Assembly: GCF_004745075.1 (NCBI RefSeq)
Contig: NZ_RHFH01000023.1
Span: 1 to 38,600 of the forward strand
Length of the DNA: 38,600 bases
From: Brevibacterium sp. S111
GTDB lineage: Bacteria; Actinomycetota; Actinomycetes; Actinomycetales; Brevibacteriaceae
Reading direction: 5' to 3'
Shown here: positions 1-7,162 of the stretch, in pieces
Layout: the number at the start of each line of letters is the position of its first letter
How positions within the stretch are numbered: position 1 is the first letter of the stretch
Notes under the pieces: generated by a model
Told to the model about the DNA's origin: nothing
The model's database searches: none
Seen by the model: only the letters and a program-made list of their open reading frames with translations
Program-made: the position numbers and the translations under genes

Positions 1-73
1 ACGTACACCCCTTCCTGGTGTATGTCCACGCTCCCGGCTGTTGGCGCAGCGCGGGAGCCCTCTATTCGTCTGT

Positions 74-397
74 TCAGCCTACCTCGGTACCAGGATCCCG
101 GTTTCGGGATTTAAATGGATACCCCTTATCCACATTCTCGCGCTTGCAGTAGCCCGAAACGACGCTGCTGGTCGCGATGGAGCCGAGGATGATGAACGCG
201 CTCCACACTCCCGCGCCGAGAACGGCGAAGATGAGGCCGAGCGCGAAGAACACGTAGGTGGAGACGACTGCCCCCAACGTATACGCGCGCAGGATGACGT
301 CGCGCTCGCGTTCATCGCCCATGGACGGGTCGTTGAAGCCGGCGATCTTGTCGGCGAGTTCGTTGCCGCGATGCTTCTTGTTGCTGATGTTGCTCAT
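74..397 (-). CDS. small two-helix membrane protein
   Basis: The 107-residue product has a charged N-terminus (about residues 1-37), two hydrophobic segments (about 38-62 and 65-82) and a short basic tail. I do not recognise a named family with certainty; it resembles the small membrane proteins often encoded next to a short XRE regulator in Gram-positive bacteria. The start is supported by a strong AGGAGGAAG ribosome binding site just upstream. Its ATG overlaps the stop of the upstream HTH gene by 4 bp (ATGA), so the two are translationally coupled. Function unknown; partnership with the regulator is inferred from context. Confidence 0.75.
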   Translation of the reverse strand: MSNISNKKHRGNELADKIAGFNDPSMGDERERDVILRAYTLGAVVSTYVFFALGLIFAVLGAGVWSAFIILGSIATSSVVSGYCKRENVDKGYPFKSRNRDPGTEVG

Positions 398-606
398 GGG
401 GCTTCCTCCTGCAGTGAGAAGATCTCTTCGACAGTGGTGTTCAGCGTGCGGCTGATCCGTATGGCCAGGTAGACGCTTGGGGCGTAGTCGCCCTTTTCTG
501 TGGCGATGATCGTCTGCCGTGATACTCCGGTCAGTTGTGCCAGTTGGGCTTGGGTGAGCCCGGATGCCTTGCGAACCTGTTTGAGGTTCGAGGTCTGTAC
601 TTCCAT
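394..606 (-). CDS. short XRE-family HTH transcriptional regulator
   Basis: A 70-residue protein that is almost entirely one helix-turn-helix domain: the core includes SGLTQAQLAQLTGVSRQTI, followed by the ATEKGDYAPSVYLAIRIS continuation typical of YgzD/PF01381-type mini-regulators. An in-frame ATG at 642 exists, but the ATG at 606 is preceded by AAGGAG at good spacing and fits the domain start, so I chose 606. It overlaps the downstream membrane-protein gene by 4 bp. The upstream region holds TGTCAA/TTGACA inverted repeats that may be its own operator, which would make this an autoregulated pair. Confidence 0.85.
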   Translation of the reverse strand: MEVQTSNLKQVRKASGLTQAQLAQLTGVSRQTIIATEKGDYAPSVYLAIRISRTLNTTVEEIFSLQEEAP

Positions 607-618
607 GGGGCTCCTTGG

Positions 619-684
619 TGTCAACTTCGTTTTACATTTCAAAGTGAAGCATGGTTGACATTATGGTGTCAATGATCTTTGACA
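619..684 (-). promoter_or_regulatory. TGTCAA/TTGACA repeats upstream of the XRE gene
   Basis: Four copies of one hexamer lie in 66 bp: TGTCAA at 619 and 667, and its complement TTGACA at 655 and 679. Positions 667-684 form a dyad with 6-bp arms around a 6-bp spacer. On the minus strand the hexamer also equals a consensus -35 box, so these sites could be promoter, operator or both. I cannot place a convincing -10 box. The role is inferred from position only. Confidence 0.4.
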
Positions 685-909
685 TCGCCGAGGTGGTTCT
701 GGCGTTCCGTGCCGCGTACCGGGCATTTCGCGGCGGTCTTTGCGCATAACCTCTCGTTGACGCGAAAACACCGCGGTGCATCAGGGCGTTTTCACGCTCG
801 CGGTGATGGGTGATCAGGCGGGTATGAAGTGACGCGGCCGCGAGGGTGTGCCGCGAACGGTGGGTGATGGGTGCTCGTCGCGGCCTCAGCGACGATGGCG
901 GGCGCCGGA
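685..909. other. intergenic, no gene seen
   Basis: No supported ORF is seen between the XRE promoter region and the end of the cupin regulator gene. A perfect 10-bp palindrome CACCGCGGTG is at 769-778, flanked by GCGAAAAC and GTTTTCACGC, so a weak hairpin could form and act as a terminator for the minus-strand gene that ends at 910. Confidence 0.4.
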
Positions 910-1506
910 TCAGGGATTCGTATCGTCACCGGGGGAGTGCGTGTGCATGTCATCGCCGGGGGCGTGCGTGTGCATGCGAATTCCCTCATTGTTGAAGATG
1001 CTCAGCACCTGGGCCGAGCGCTTGCCTGCTGCGCAGATGCTGTGCGGGATGCGGGTGTCGAATTCGGCGGCCTCCCCGTTGGTGAGGACGAGATCCTGAC
1101 TGCCGAGGAGCAGGCGCAGTCGCCCAGAGATGACGTAGAGCCATTCAAAGCCGTCGTGGACCTGCGGCTCCGGGGGAGTGGCGACGGGCGGGTAGGTGAT
1201 CCTGTAGGTGGCGACGGGAGAGCCCTCTGGTGCGAGGGGCGTGATGACCATGCCGTTCCTGCGGATGGCTCGGCGGCGAACCCGAGGGTCGGCAGCCTTC
1301 GGAGTCACGAGATCGTCGATGCTGATGCCGAACTGACGAGTGAGGGGGAGGAGCAGCTCGAGACTGGCTTGTCTCTTTCCGGATTCCAGGCGTGAGAGGG
1401 TGCTCGGTGAGATGCCGGCGCGAGTGGCCACCTCGTCGAGTGTCCAGTCTCGATCATTGCGCAGTGCGCGCAAACGCGGCCCGATGTGTTTGAGTTCCTC
1501 AGTCAT
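910..1506 (-). CDS. XRE-family regulator with C-terminal cupin domain
   Basis: The 198-residue product has an N-terminal HTH (about 10-65, core LDEVATRAGISPSTLSRLES) and a C-terminal cupin (about 105-175, including HDGFEWLYVISGRLRLLLG). This architecture is typical of small-molecule-sensing repressors or activators. The reading frame is open upstream to 1755, but the ATG at 1506 begins the domain correctly and has an AGGGACGG-type site before it. The last residues carry a tandem MHTHAPGDD / MHTHSPGDD repeat, encoded by two 27-bp DNA repeats at 923-976; the His spacing could bind metal, which is speculation. It is divergent from the reductase-methyltransferase gene at 1610, with dyad sites between them, so it probably controls that gene. 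Confidence 0.88.
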   Translation of the reverse strand: MTEELKHIGPRLRALRNDRDWTLDEVATRAGISPSTLSRLESGKRQASLELLLPLTRQFGISIDDLVTPKAADPRVRRRAIRRNGMVITPLAPEGSPVATYRITYPPVATPPEPQVHDGFEWLYVISGRLRLLLGSQDLVLTNGEAAEFDTRIPHSICAAGKRSAQVLSIFNNEGIRMHTHAPGDDMHTHSPGDDTNP

Positions 1507-1551
1507 GTCCGTCCCTGAATCTCCCGGATGCGGTGGTCTCCGACTCCTTGT

Positions 1552-1587
1552 CTTGCCAAATGTGCAAGAAGCATTGCGCACGGGCAA
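1552..1587. promoter_or_regulatory. TTGC/GCAA half-site array, probable operator
   Basis: Four half-sites alternate through the divergent intergenic region: TTGC at 1553, GCAA at 1564, TTGC at 1574 and GCAA at 1584. They start 10-11 bp apart, so they face the same side of the helix. The first pair is the dyad CTTGC-N7-GCAAG. The array sits between the XRE-cupin gene and the fusion gene, where a binding site for that regulator would be expected. Regulator assignment is inferred. Confidence 0.5.
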
Positions 1588-1609
1588 GGTCTGAGCTGAC
1601 CATGAAAGC

Positions 1610-3358
1610 ATGAGCGAACACTGGGAAGTCATCATCGTTGGAGGAGGCGTCGCCGGCTTGTCGGCGGCACTGACCTTGGGACGCGCGCGCAGGCAGGTGC
1701 TGGTGGTCGATGTCGGCGAGCCGCGCAACCGCTTTGCCGCGCATATGCACGGCATGCTCGGAAGCGACGGGGTCGACCCCAGCGAGCTGCTGCGGCGCGG
1801 ACGAGAAGAGGTGAGCGCCTACGATGTCACGATCCGCCCGGGGGCAGTCGAGACTGTCGCAGAGGTCGATGATGGACTCGCCGTGACCTTTGCAGATGGC
1901 AGTACGGCCACGACGCGCGCCCTCATCGCAGCGAGTGGTCTCGTCGACGAGCTGCCCGAGATTCCGGGACTGACGCAGCAGTGGGGCGCCGGCGTCCTGC
2001 ATTGCCCGTACTGCCACGGGTGGGAGGTGCGCGGGCAGCGTCTCGCCGTGCTCGGCACGTCTGCGATTTCGCTGCACCAAGCTGAACTGATCCGGCAGTG
2101 GAGTGACCAGGTGACCTTCTTCACCGCCGACTGCGGAGCCATCAGCCCAGACGTTGCTGCGCGCCTGCGCTCACGGGGCGTGAGACTCATCGACTCACCG
2201 GTGGCCGAGGTCCTCACCGAAGGTGAACGCCTGACCGGGGCACGCCTCGCCGACGGCAGCAGCATCGCCCTCGACGCGGTGTTCATCGCACCGTCGTCAC
2301 GACCGCAGGATGAGTATCTTGCCCCTTTCGACCTCGACCGCGCCGAGAACCCGATGGGCAGCTTCGTCGCCGTCGACCCGGCCGGCCTGACCAGCCACGA
2401 GCGAGTCTGGGCGGTCGGCAATATCGTCAACCCCGCAGCGAACGTGTCCGTCTCCATCGGGGCCGGGTCGACGGCCGGCGGCATGGTCAACATGGCGTTG
2501 GTGAGCGAGGACTTCGACCGAGCCTCATCCGGGCACGCTGACGAACACGCCGGAGACGCGAACAACGCCGAGGTGCAGAAGACAGACGTGCCAAAGGCAG
2601 ACGTACAGGGCACGGACGGGCAGAAGGCGGACGTGCAGGGCACGGACGTGCAGGGCACGGCATCGCCAGCGAATGAGTCGCCTGAGGAGTACTGGGAGGC
2701 CCTGTACGCCGAAAGTGCCCAACGATGGTCGGGACGGGCGAACGCCTCCACCGCCGAGGTGGTCGCGACGCTGGGTGCCGACCATGGCGCTGCCGCGCTC
2801 GAGCTCGGCTGCGGAGAGGGCGGTGACGCCGTCTGGTTGGCCACTCAGGGGTGGCATGTCACCGCTGTCGATGTCTCGACAACGGCGATCGAACGCGGTG
2901 CCGACAGTGCTCGGGAGTCCGGAGTCGCCGAGGCGATCACCTGGATCAGCCACGACCTGTCCACGTGGACGACCGAGGAGACCTTCGACCTCGTGACCGC
3001 ATCGTTCTTCCACTCGACTCCTGAGATGCCGAGGACCGAGATCCTTCGCCGTGCGGCCAAGCGGCTGCAACCCGGTGGGCACCTGCTCATCGTCTCTCAT
3101 GTGTTTGATGATCCTGAGGACATTCCGCCCTGGGTGCTGCGCTATTACGAGACCGACGACCCAAGGGACCCCGCGCTGCAGGACGAACTCAGCCACCTGC
3201 TGACCCCGACGGCCGAGCTCGCTGCTTTGGCGCTTGACGAAGCCGAATGGGAGATCGTGATCGAGGAGGTCCGTCCGCGTGAGACGGCCGGTCCAGACGG
3301 TAAGGAGACGGCCGTGGTCAAAGACGGCGTGCTCCTGCTGCGGCGACGAGCTGTCTGA
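1610..3358 (+). CDS. fused thioredoxin-reductase-like oxidoreductase / SAM methyltransferase
   Basis: A 582-residue two-domain protein. Residues 1-305 form an FAD/NAD(P)-dependent oxidoreductase of the thioredoxin-reductase type: FAD-binding GGGVAG at 11-16, a redox-active C132-P-Y-C135 in HCPYCHGWE, and a C-terminal WAVGN FAD motif near 267. Residues 306-355 are a low-complexity Asp/Gln/Lys/Thr linker made of imperfect QKADVQGTD units. Residues 356-582 form a class I SAM methyltransferase with motif I LELGCGEGGDA at about 397-407 and VDVS after strand 2. Reductase-methyltransferase fusions of this sort are known in actinobacteria, but I cannot name the substrate; small thiols or electrophile detoxification are plausible. 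No strong Shine-Dalgarno precedes the ATG. It is probably regulated by the divergent XRE-cupin protein and is followed by a hairpin. Confidence 0.9.
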   Translation: MSEHWEVIIVGGGVAGLSAALTLGRARRQVLVVDVGEPRNRFAAHMHGMLGSDGVDPSELLRRGREEVSAYDVTIRPGAVETVAEVDDGLAVTFADGSTATTRALIAASGLVDELPEIPGLTQQWGAGVLHCPYCHGWEVRGQRLAVLGTSAISLHQAELIRQWSDQVTFFTADCGAISPDVAARLRSRGVRLIDSPVAEVLTEGERLTGARLADGSSIALDAVFIAPSSRPQDEYLAPFDLDRAENPMGSFVAVDPAGLTSHERVWAVGNIVNPAANVSVSIGAGSTAGGMVNMALVSEDFDRASSGHADEHAGDANNAEVQKTDVPKADVQGTDGQKADVQGTDVQGTASPANESPEEYWEALYAESAQRWSGRANASTAEVVATLGADHGAAALELGCGEGGDAVWLATQGWHVTAVDVSTTAIERGADSARESGVAEAITWISHDLSTWTTEETFDLVTASFFHSTPEMPRTEILRRAAKRLQPGGHLLIVSHVFDDPEDIPPWVLRYYETDDPRDPALQDELSHLLTPTAELAALALDEAEWEIVIEEVRPRETAGPDGKETAVVKDGVLLLRRRAV

Positions 3359-3389
3359 GGGTGCTTCTCGCCGTCGCAGCGAAGCACCC
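3359..3389 (+). terminator. hairpin after fusion gene
   Basis: The perfect 9-bp stem GGGTGCTTC / GAAGCACCC has a 13-nt loop and starts directly after the stop codon. No U-tract follows, so this is a stem-only (L-shaped/I-shaped) candidate, as is common in high-GC actinobacteria. Confidence 0.6.
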
Positions 3390-3410
3390 CGCTCAAGCTG
3401 TCCCTGAACC

Positions 3411-3428
3411 CTGCCGGTCGCCCGGCAG
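3411..3428 (-). terminator. hairpin near the end of the MFS gene
   Basis: CTGCCGG and CCGGCAG form a perfect 7-bp stem with a 4-nt loop, 22 bp beyond the stop codon of the minus-strand MFS gene. With the hairpin at 3359-3389 it separates two convergent genes. Confidence 0.45.
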
Positions 3429-3450
3429 TCGGGGCCGCATCTGAGCCTCT

Positions 3451-4692
3451 TCAGTCCTCCGCGATCTTCACGCGGCGACGGTCTTTCTCCAGCCGTACTT
3501 CGTGGCTCGACCGTGAGGGGTTGAGCAGCTTGAGCAGCGACAGCGCAATCGCAGCTCCGAGAATCGCGCAGCCGGCAGGCAGCAGCATCGCGGTCTTCGC
3601 GTCGAAGGCATCGATGATGTTGCCAGCGATCGCCGAACCGAAGGCGACGCCGAAGCCCAAGGAGGTGCCCAGCCAGGCGAAAGCCTCGGTCAGCCGCCTC
3701 GGCGGGGCCAGCTGCTCGATCACGGAGTTCGCGCCGATGAGGCTCGGCGCGATCGCAGAGCCGACGACCACGAGAATGATTCCGTAGGTGACCATGGACT
3801 GCGCGAGCAGCATCATGCACGCGCCGACGGCCAAGCCGGTCACGGCCACACCGAAGCGGTGGTGCACCGCGGTCTGCCAGTTCCGGGCCCCGTACAGGGC
3901 GCCCGACAGCAAGGATCCCAGCGCCAGGCACGACAGCAGCACACCGGCCGAGGACTTCACCCCGAGTTCGTCGGCGAACGCGACGGCGATGACGTCGATG
4001 GCACCGAAGTTCACGCCGAGGAAGATGTTGACGATGATGATCGCGAAGATCCCCGGGTTCGAGAACACGTGACCTTTCGCCTCGGTGGTGCGTTCGACGG
4101 GAGGCGGTTCGGTGGCCTTCTGAACGTAGAGCAGCAGCGATCCCACGCCCACGGTGAGCATCGAGAGGATGATGCCTGCAGGCGGCCACACCGCTGTGGC
4201 GAGCACCGTGGCGAGCACGGGTCCGGAGACGAACATCAGCTCATCCGCGACGGACTCCCAGGAGAACGCGGTCTGCAGCTTCTTCGGCGAGTCGACGATG
4301 TGTGACCAGCGTGAACGCACGAGCGAACCGACGGAGCCGACAGTGGCGCCGCCGATGCCGGCGAAGATGAACACGAAGCCGACCCACCAGTCGAGATAGA
4401 CGGAGAAGATGAGCAGCGTCAGTGAGGCCAGGTGGGTGATGACGATGGGCACCATGACCCTTGCCTGGCCGTGGCGGTCGACGAGGCGTGCGATTCCGGG
4501 GCCGGCAAGCGCTTGGACGATCATGTACACGGCGGTGACGATGCCCGCCAGACCGTATGATCCGCTCACGCCCTGGATGAAGAGGACGATTCCCAATCCC
4601 AGGACTGCGATGGGCATGCGGGCGACGAGACCGGCCAAGGAGAACTTGAGCGCACCGGGAAGCGATAGGATTTCCCGATAGTTGTTGAACAC
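3451..4692 (-). CDS. MFS transporter
   Basis: A 413-residue integral membrane protein with about 12 hydrophobic segments and a loop between TM2 and TM3 containing LVDRHGQARVM, a variant of the MFS D-R-x-G-R/K motif. The length and N-terminus (LPGALKFSLAGLVARMPIAV) fit the actinobacterial multidrug/unknown-substrate MFS exporters. The substrate is not evident. It starts with GTG (reverse complement at 4690-4692) and has no ribosome binding site; instead TAGACT lies 6 nt upstream, suggesting a leaderless mRNA. The C-terminal tail after TM12 is basic (EKDRRRVKIAED). It converges on the fusion gene and diverges from the LCP gene. Confidence 0.9.
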   Translation of the reverse strand: MFNNYREILSLPGALKFSLAGLVARMPIAVLGLGIVLFIQGVSGSYGLAGIVTAVYMIVQALAGPGIARLVDRHGQARVMVPIVITHLASLTLLIFSVYLDWWVGFVFIFAGIGGATVGSVGSLVRSRWSHIVDSPKKLQTAFSWESVADELMFVSGPVLATVLATAVWPPAGIILSMLTVGVGSLLLYVQKATEPPPVERTTEAKGHVFSNPGIFAIIIVNIFLGVNFGAIDVIAVAFADELGVKSSAGVLLSCLALGSLLSGALYGARNWQTAVHHRFGVAVTGLAVGACMMLLAQSMVTYGIILVVVGSAIAPSLIGANSVIEQLAPPRRLTEAFAWLGTSLGFGVAFGSAIAGNIIDAFDAKTAMLLPAGCAILGAAIALSLLKLLNPSRSSHEVRLEKDRRRVKIAED

Positions 4693-4698
4693 CAGAGA

Positions 4699-4704
4699 AG
4701 TCTA
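4699..4704 (-). promoter_or_regulatory. -10 box TAGACT for MFS gene (leaderless)
   Basis: On the minus strand TAGACT is followed by 6 nt and then the GTG start codon at 4692. A transcript beginning at the start codon would be leaderless, which agrees with the missing Shine-Dalgarno. No good -35 is seen. Confidence 0.4.
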
Positions 4705-4811
4705 CCCAGCCCGCCCCCGCGCCGACCATACAGATCCGTGCCATTCCTGGTGAGTCCTCTCACCTCGGCGGGGGAGCGCCGTCGAAGTGCGCCTGGGTAT
4801 GTAACAAAAGC

Positions 4812-4819
4812 TATACAAT
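4812..4819 (+). promoter_or_regulatory. candidate -10 region for LCP gene
   Basis: TATACAAT (containing TACAAT) lies in an AT-rich island about 60 bp before the LCP start, unlike the surrounding GC-rich DNA. The -35 side is weak, so this is tentative. Confidence 0.35.
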
Positions 4820-4880
4820 AAGCGAGATTGCCCACTTTCTCCCGGCGCATTGCGCCGACCGCCCGAATCCCGGAGTGCCG

Positions 4881-5924
4881 ATGACGGACAACACCACCTT
4901 CGATGATCTCTTCGACAACCAGCACGAGGAACAGCAGCGACCGCGGAAGAAGAAACGCGTGTGGCGCAAAGTCCTCGTCATCCTGCTCATCATCGTCATC
5001 CTCGGCGTGCTCGGCATCGGACTCTACGTGTGGAGCATCGGCCGATCCTTCGACAGCAATTCGAACCGGCTGAGCGACGAGCAGGTCTTCGGCAAGCAGA
5101 AGGTCGGCGACAAGGGCGACGGCGGCACGAACATCCTGCTGCTCGGCTCCGACGAGCCGATGGACCAGGTCGACGTCAACGATTCGCGCGGTCTGCGCTC
5201 GGACACGATCATGGTCATGCACCTGCCCAACGACGGCGGCAGCGTCCAGGTCATGTCGATCCCGCGAGACAGCTACGTCGACATCGAGGGGCATGGGAAG
5301 GCGAAGATCAACGCGGCTCTGTCATACGGCGGTCTGCCACTGGCGGTGTCCACGGTGTCGGACTTCATCGGCACGGACCTCGACCACGTGGCGATCATCG
5401 ACTTCGAAGGGTTCAAGGCTCTCACCGACAGCCTCGGCGGGGTGACCGTGAACTCGGAGCAGGCGTTCGAGAAGAACGGCTACACGTTCAGCCAGGGCCA
5501 GAACGACCTCAACGGTGACCAGGCGCTGACCTTCGTCCGTGAGCGCAAGCAGTTCAAGGACGGCGACTTCCAGCGGGCGCGCAACCAGCAGGCGTTCATC
5601 CGCGGGCTGACGAACGAGATCATCTCGGCCGATACGCTGTCGAACCCGAAGAAGATCCAGGACATGGTGAAGAACTTCGCGCCTTACATGTATGTCGACT
5701 CGGGCCTGGACGCGAAGTACATCTCCGGCACGGCCTTCAACATGCGCGATGTCCGTCCCGGCGACATCGAGTTCTTCACCGCCCCGGTCGCCGGCGTCGG
5801 CACCGCGCCGAACGGTGCGTCGATCGTCAAGGTCGACGATGACGAGCTGAAGAAGGTCCAGGACGCGTTCCAGAACGACACCGTCGACGAGTACGTGCAG
5901 AACGCCCCGGAGGCCCACCTGTAA
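4881..5924 (+). CDS. LytR-CpsA-Psr (LCP) family cell-wall ligase
   Basis: LCP proteins transfer polymers such as teichoic acid, capsule or arabinogalactan from a lipid carrier to peptidoglycan. The 347-residue product has a cytoplasmic acidic/basic N-terminus, one membrane anchor at about residues 32-53 and an extracellular LCP domain. Family landmarks are NILLLGSDE, RGLRSDTIMVMHL, MSIPRDSYVDI, GGVTVNSEQAF, LNGDQALTFVRERKQFKDGDFQRARNQQ (split here only by normal spacing) and a conserved Arg set. The ATG at 4881 is preferred over the GTG at 4875 because GGAG lies 5 nt upstream of it. It is single-gene, and the Wzm/Wzt-like exporter farther along (13.9-15.6 kb) could export a polymer it attaches. 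Confidence 0.92.
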   Translation: MTDNTTFDDLFDNQHEEQQRPRKKKRVWRKVLVILLIIVILGVLGIGLYVWSIGRSFDSNSNRLSDEQVFGKQKVGDKGDGGTNILLLGSDEPMDQVDVNDSRGLRSDTIMVMHLPNDGGSVQVMSIPRDSYVDIEGHGKAKINAALSYGGLPLAVSTVSDFIGTDLDHVAIIDFEGFKALTDSLGGVTVNSEQAFEKNGYTFSQGQNDLNGDQALTFVRERKQFKDGDFQRARNQQAFIRGLTNEIISADTLSNPKKIQDMVKNFAPYMYVDSGLDAKYISGTAFNMRDVRPGDIEFFTAPVAGVGTAPNGASIVKVDDDELKKVQDAFQNDTVDEYVQNAPEAHL

Positions 5925-5981
5925 TCCTTCGCCGAGGCGGCCGATCCTGGCCAGTGCCCCGCCCACCATCGGGGCCGGTGA

Positions 5982-6065
5982 CACATTACGTACGCTCCGA
6001 ACCACTTTTCGTGCGCTGCGCAACACATTCCGTACGCGGGCGGACACTTTTCGTCCCCTGCATCT
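5982..6065. repeat. four tandem 21-bp degenerate repeats
   Basis: The motif CAC[A/T]TTNCGTNCGC recurs at 5982, 6003, 6024 and 6045, exactly 21 bp apart; alternate units are more alike (CACATTxCGTACGC versus CACTTTTCGT), giving a 42-bp higher period. It lies just after the LCP gene in a 324-bp gap that otherwise holds no gene. Function unknown; the two-helical-turn spacing would suit protein binding. Confidence 0.7.
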
Positions 6066-6142
6066 GGATCGATACAGATGACTGGCACCAAATGTGGTTG
6101 GCCGCCGGAGCGTAGAGACCTTGGCCCTCCCGGGGCCACCCC

Positions 6143-6190
6143 GGCCTGCTTCGAATCATGTCGAAGCAGGCCGAGTCGAAGCAGGCCGAG
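6143..6190 (-). terminator. perfect 12-bp hairpin plus 15-bp tandem duplication
   Basis: GGCCTGCTTCGA (6143-6154) and TCGAAGCAGGCC (6161-6172) pair perfectly around a 6-nt loop, downstream of the minus-strand secreted-protein gene. The right part is also duplicated: TCGAAGCAGGCCGAG occurs at 6161-6175 and again at 6176-6190, so the left arm could pair with either copy. Confidence 0.6.
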
Positions 6191-6248
6191 TGGTGCGCCT
6201 GCGGTGCGCTCCGTGGCGAGAGCCGCGCCGGAGAGTCACGCCGAGGCT

Positions 6249-6719
6249 TCAGCCCTCGAACTTGACCGAGTGCACGCCGTGGGGTGTGCCCCACTCGTTG
6301 TCTGGGTTGGACACGGCTTCGTTAGCGACTCCTAGAGTCATCGTCTCGCCGGTCACGGTGTTCTCGTAATCGACGTAGATCGTGCCTGCCGCTCCTTCTG
6401 CACCGACGCGGTTCCAGTGGGATCCATTGTCATCTCCGTGATTGGCCAGTGCCTTTGCGACCTTGGGCGAAGCGAAGGCTTCGACACGGTCCGTGGCACC
6501 CTGCCCCCATGCGCGCACGAGTTCATCGGCATAGGTGACGGGGACTGTCGGGTAGTACACCGACTGCGTGCCGACGCCGGAGTCTGACGTCTCGCTCGAT
6601 GAATTCGCGGACGAGGTATCGGCGGCCATGGCCGGCCCGCCGACGAGCCCGATGCCGGCGAGACCGGCGACGGTGGCGATTCCCAGGGTTGCTGCGCGAT
6701 TGCGAATGGTGGTCTTCAT
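6249..6719 (-). CDS. small secreted protein of unknown function
   Basis: A 156-residue protein with a classic signal peptide: MKTTIRNR basic start, a hydrophobic core to about residue 30 and a likely cleavage after AMA before ADTSSA. A Ser/Thr-rich linker follows (about 33-50), then a roughly 105-residue domain with VTYADELVRAWGQGATDRVE, a HWNRVGAEGAAGT stretch and a YENTVTGE turn. This resembles a small SnoaL/NTF2-like or lipoprotein-type domain, but I cannot assign a family. GGAGACACC upstream of the ATG supports the start. It is monocistronic with a hairpin downstream. Confidence 0.85.
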   Translation of the reverse strand: MKTTIRNRAATLGIATVAGLAGIGLVGGPAMAADTSSANSSSETSDSGVGTQSVYYPTVPVTYADELVRAWGQGATDRVEAFASPKVAKALANHGDDNGSHWNRVGAEGAAGTIYVDYENTVTGETMTLGVANEAVSNPDNEWGTPHGVHSVKFEG

Positions 6720-7162
6720 GGTGTCTCCTCTGTGTCGCCACCTCGCGGGAGCCGTTCGCTCGTTGCGTGGTGGCAGGTTAGCTGACGAGGATCAAGTATT
6801 GTGGCCGATTCTGAGGATGCAGCAACGATGGCTGGGAACCGACTTGGAAACGGTTACAGCATGCAGACAGGACTGTTGCAGTCATGCGACGGTGCATGTC
6901 GCGTGAGCATGAGTGACCGATTGACGGCAAAGAACCTTGGCAGTGGAATCGGTGGTGACGAAGCTATGACAGTGATGTTCTCAGATGATGCTGGGGCACT
7001 GGCCGCAGACGGGTGCCGCGTTGAATATGACAGAACCGTGTAGTCAGCGATACGTGATCGTGATTGGATTCTGCCTGCAGGGCTGCGGTCGTCTTCCCGA
7101 GCTTGGCCTCAGGCGTGCGGAGTAGTGTTGTCAGTGAAGCGATGGGAGGAAGGGGCGAGACA
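6720..7162. other. intergenic, no supported gene
   Basis: This 443-bp region lies between the divergent secreted-protein and Crp/Fnr-like genes. The only ORF of note (80 codons, plus strand, GTG start at 6801) has no ribosome binding site, no recognisable domain and a random-looking composition. The region presumably carries both promoters, but none could be placed with confidence. Confidence 0.5.

Noticed and set aside
2525..4189. Long minus-strand ORF (554 codons) across the fusion and MFS genes
   Set aside because: It is out of frame with the MFS gene and antisense to the fusion gene, and its translation is Arg/His-rich without any domain; a GC-bias shadow.
6801..7043. 80-codon ORF between the secreted protein and the Crp/Fnr gene
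   Set aside because: GTG start without ribosome binding site, no similarity I recognise and no codon bias.
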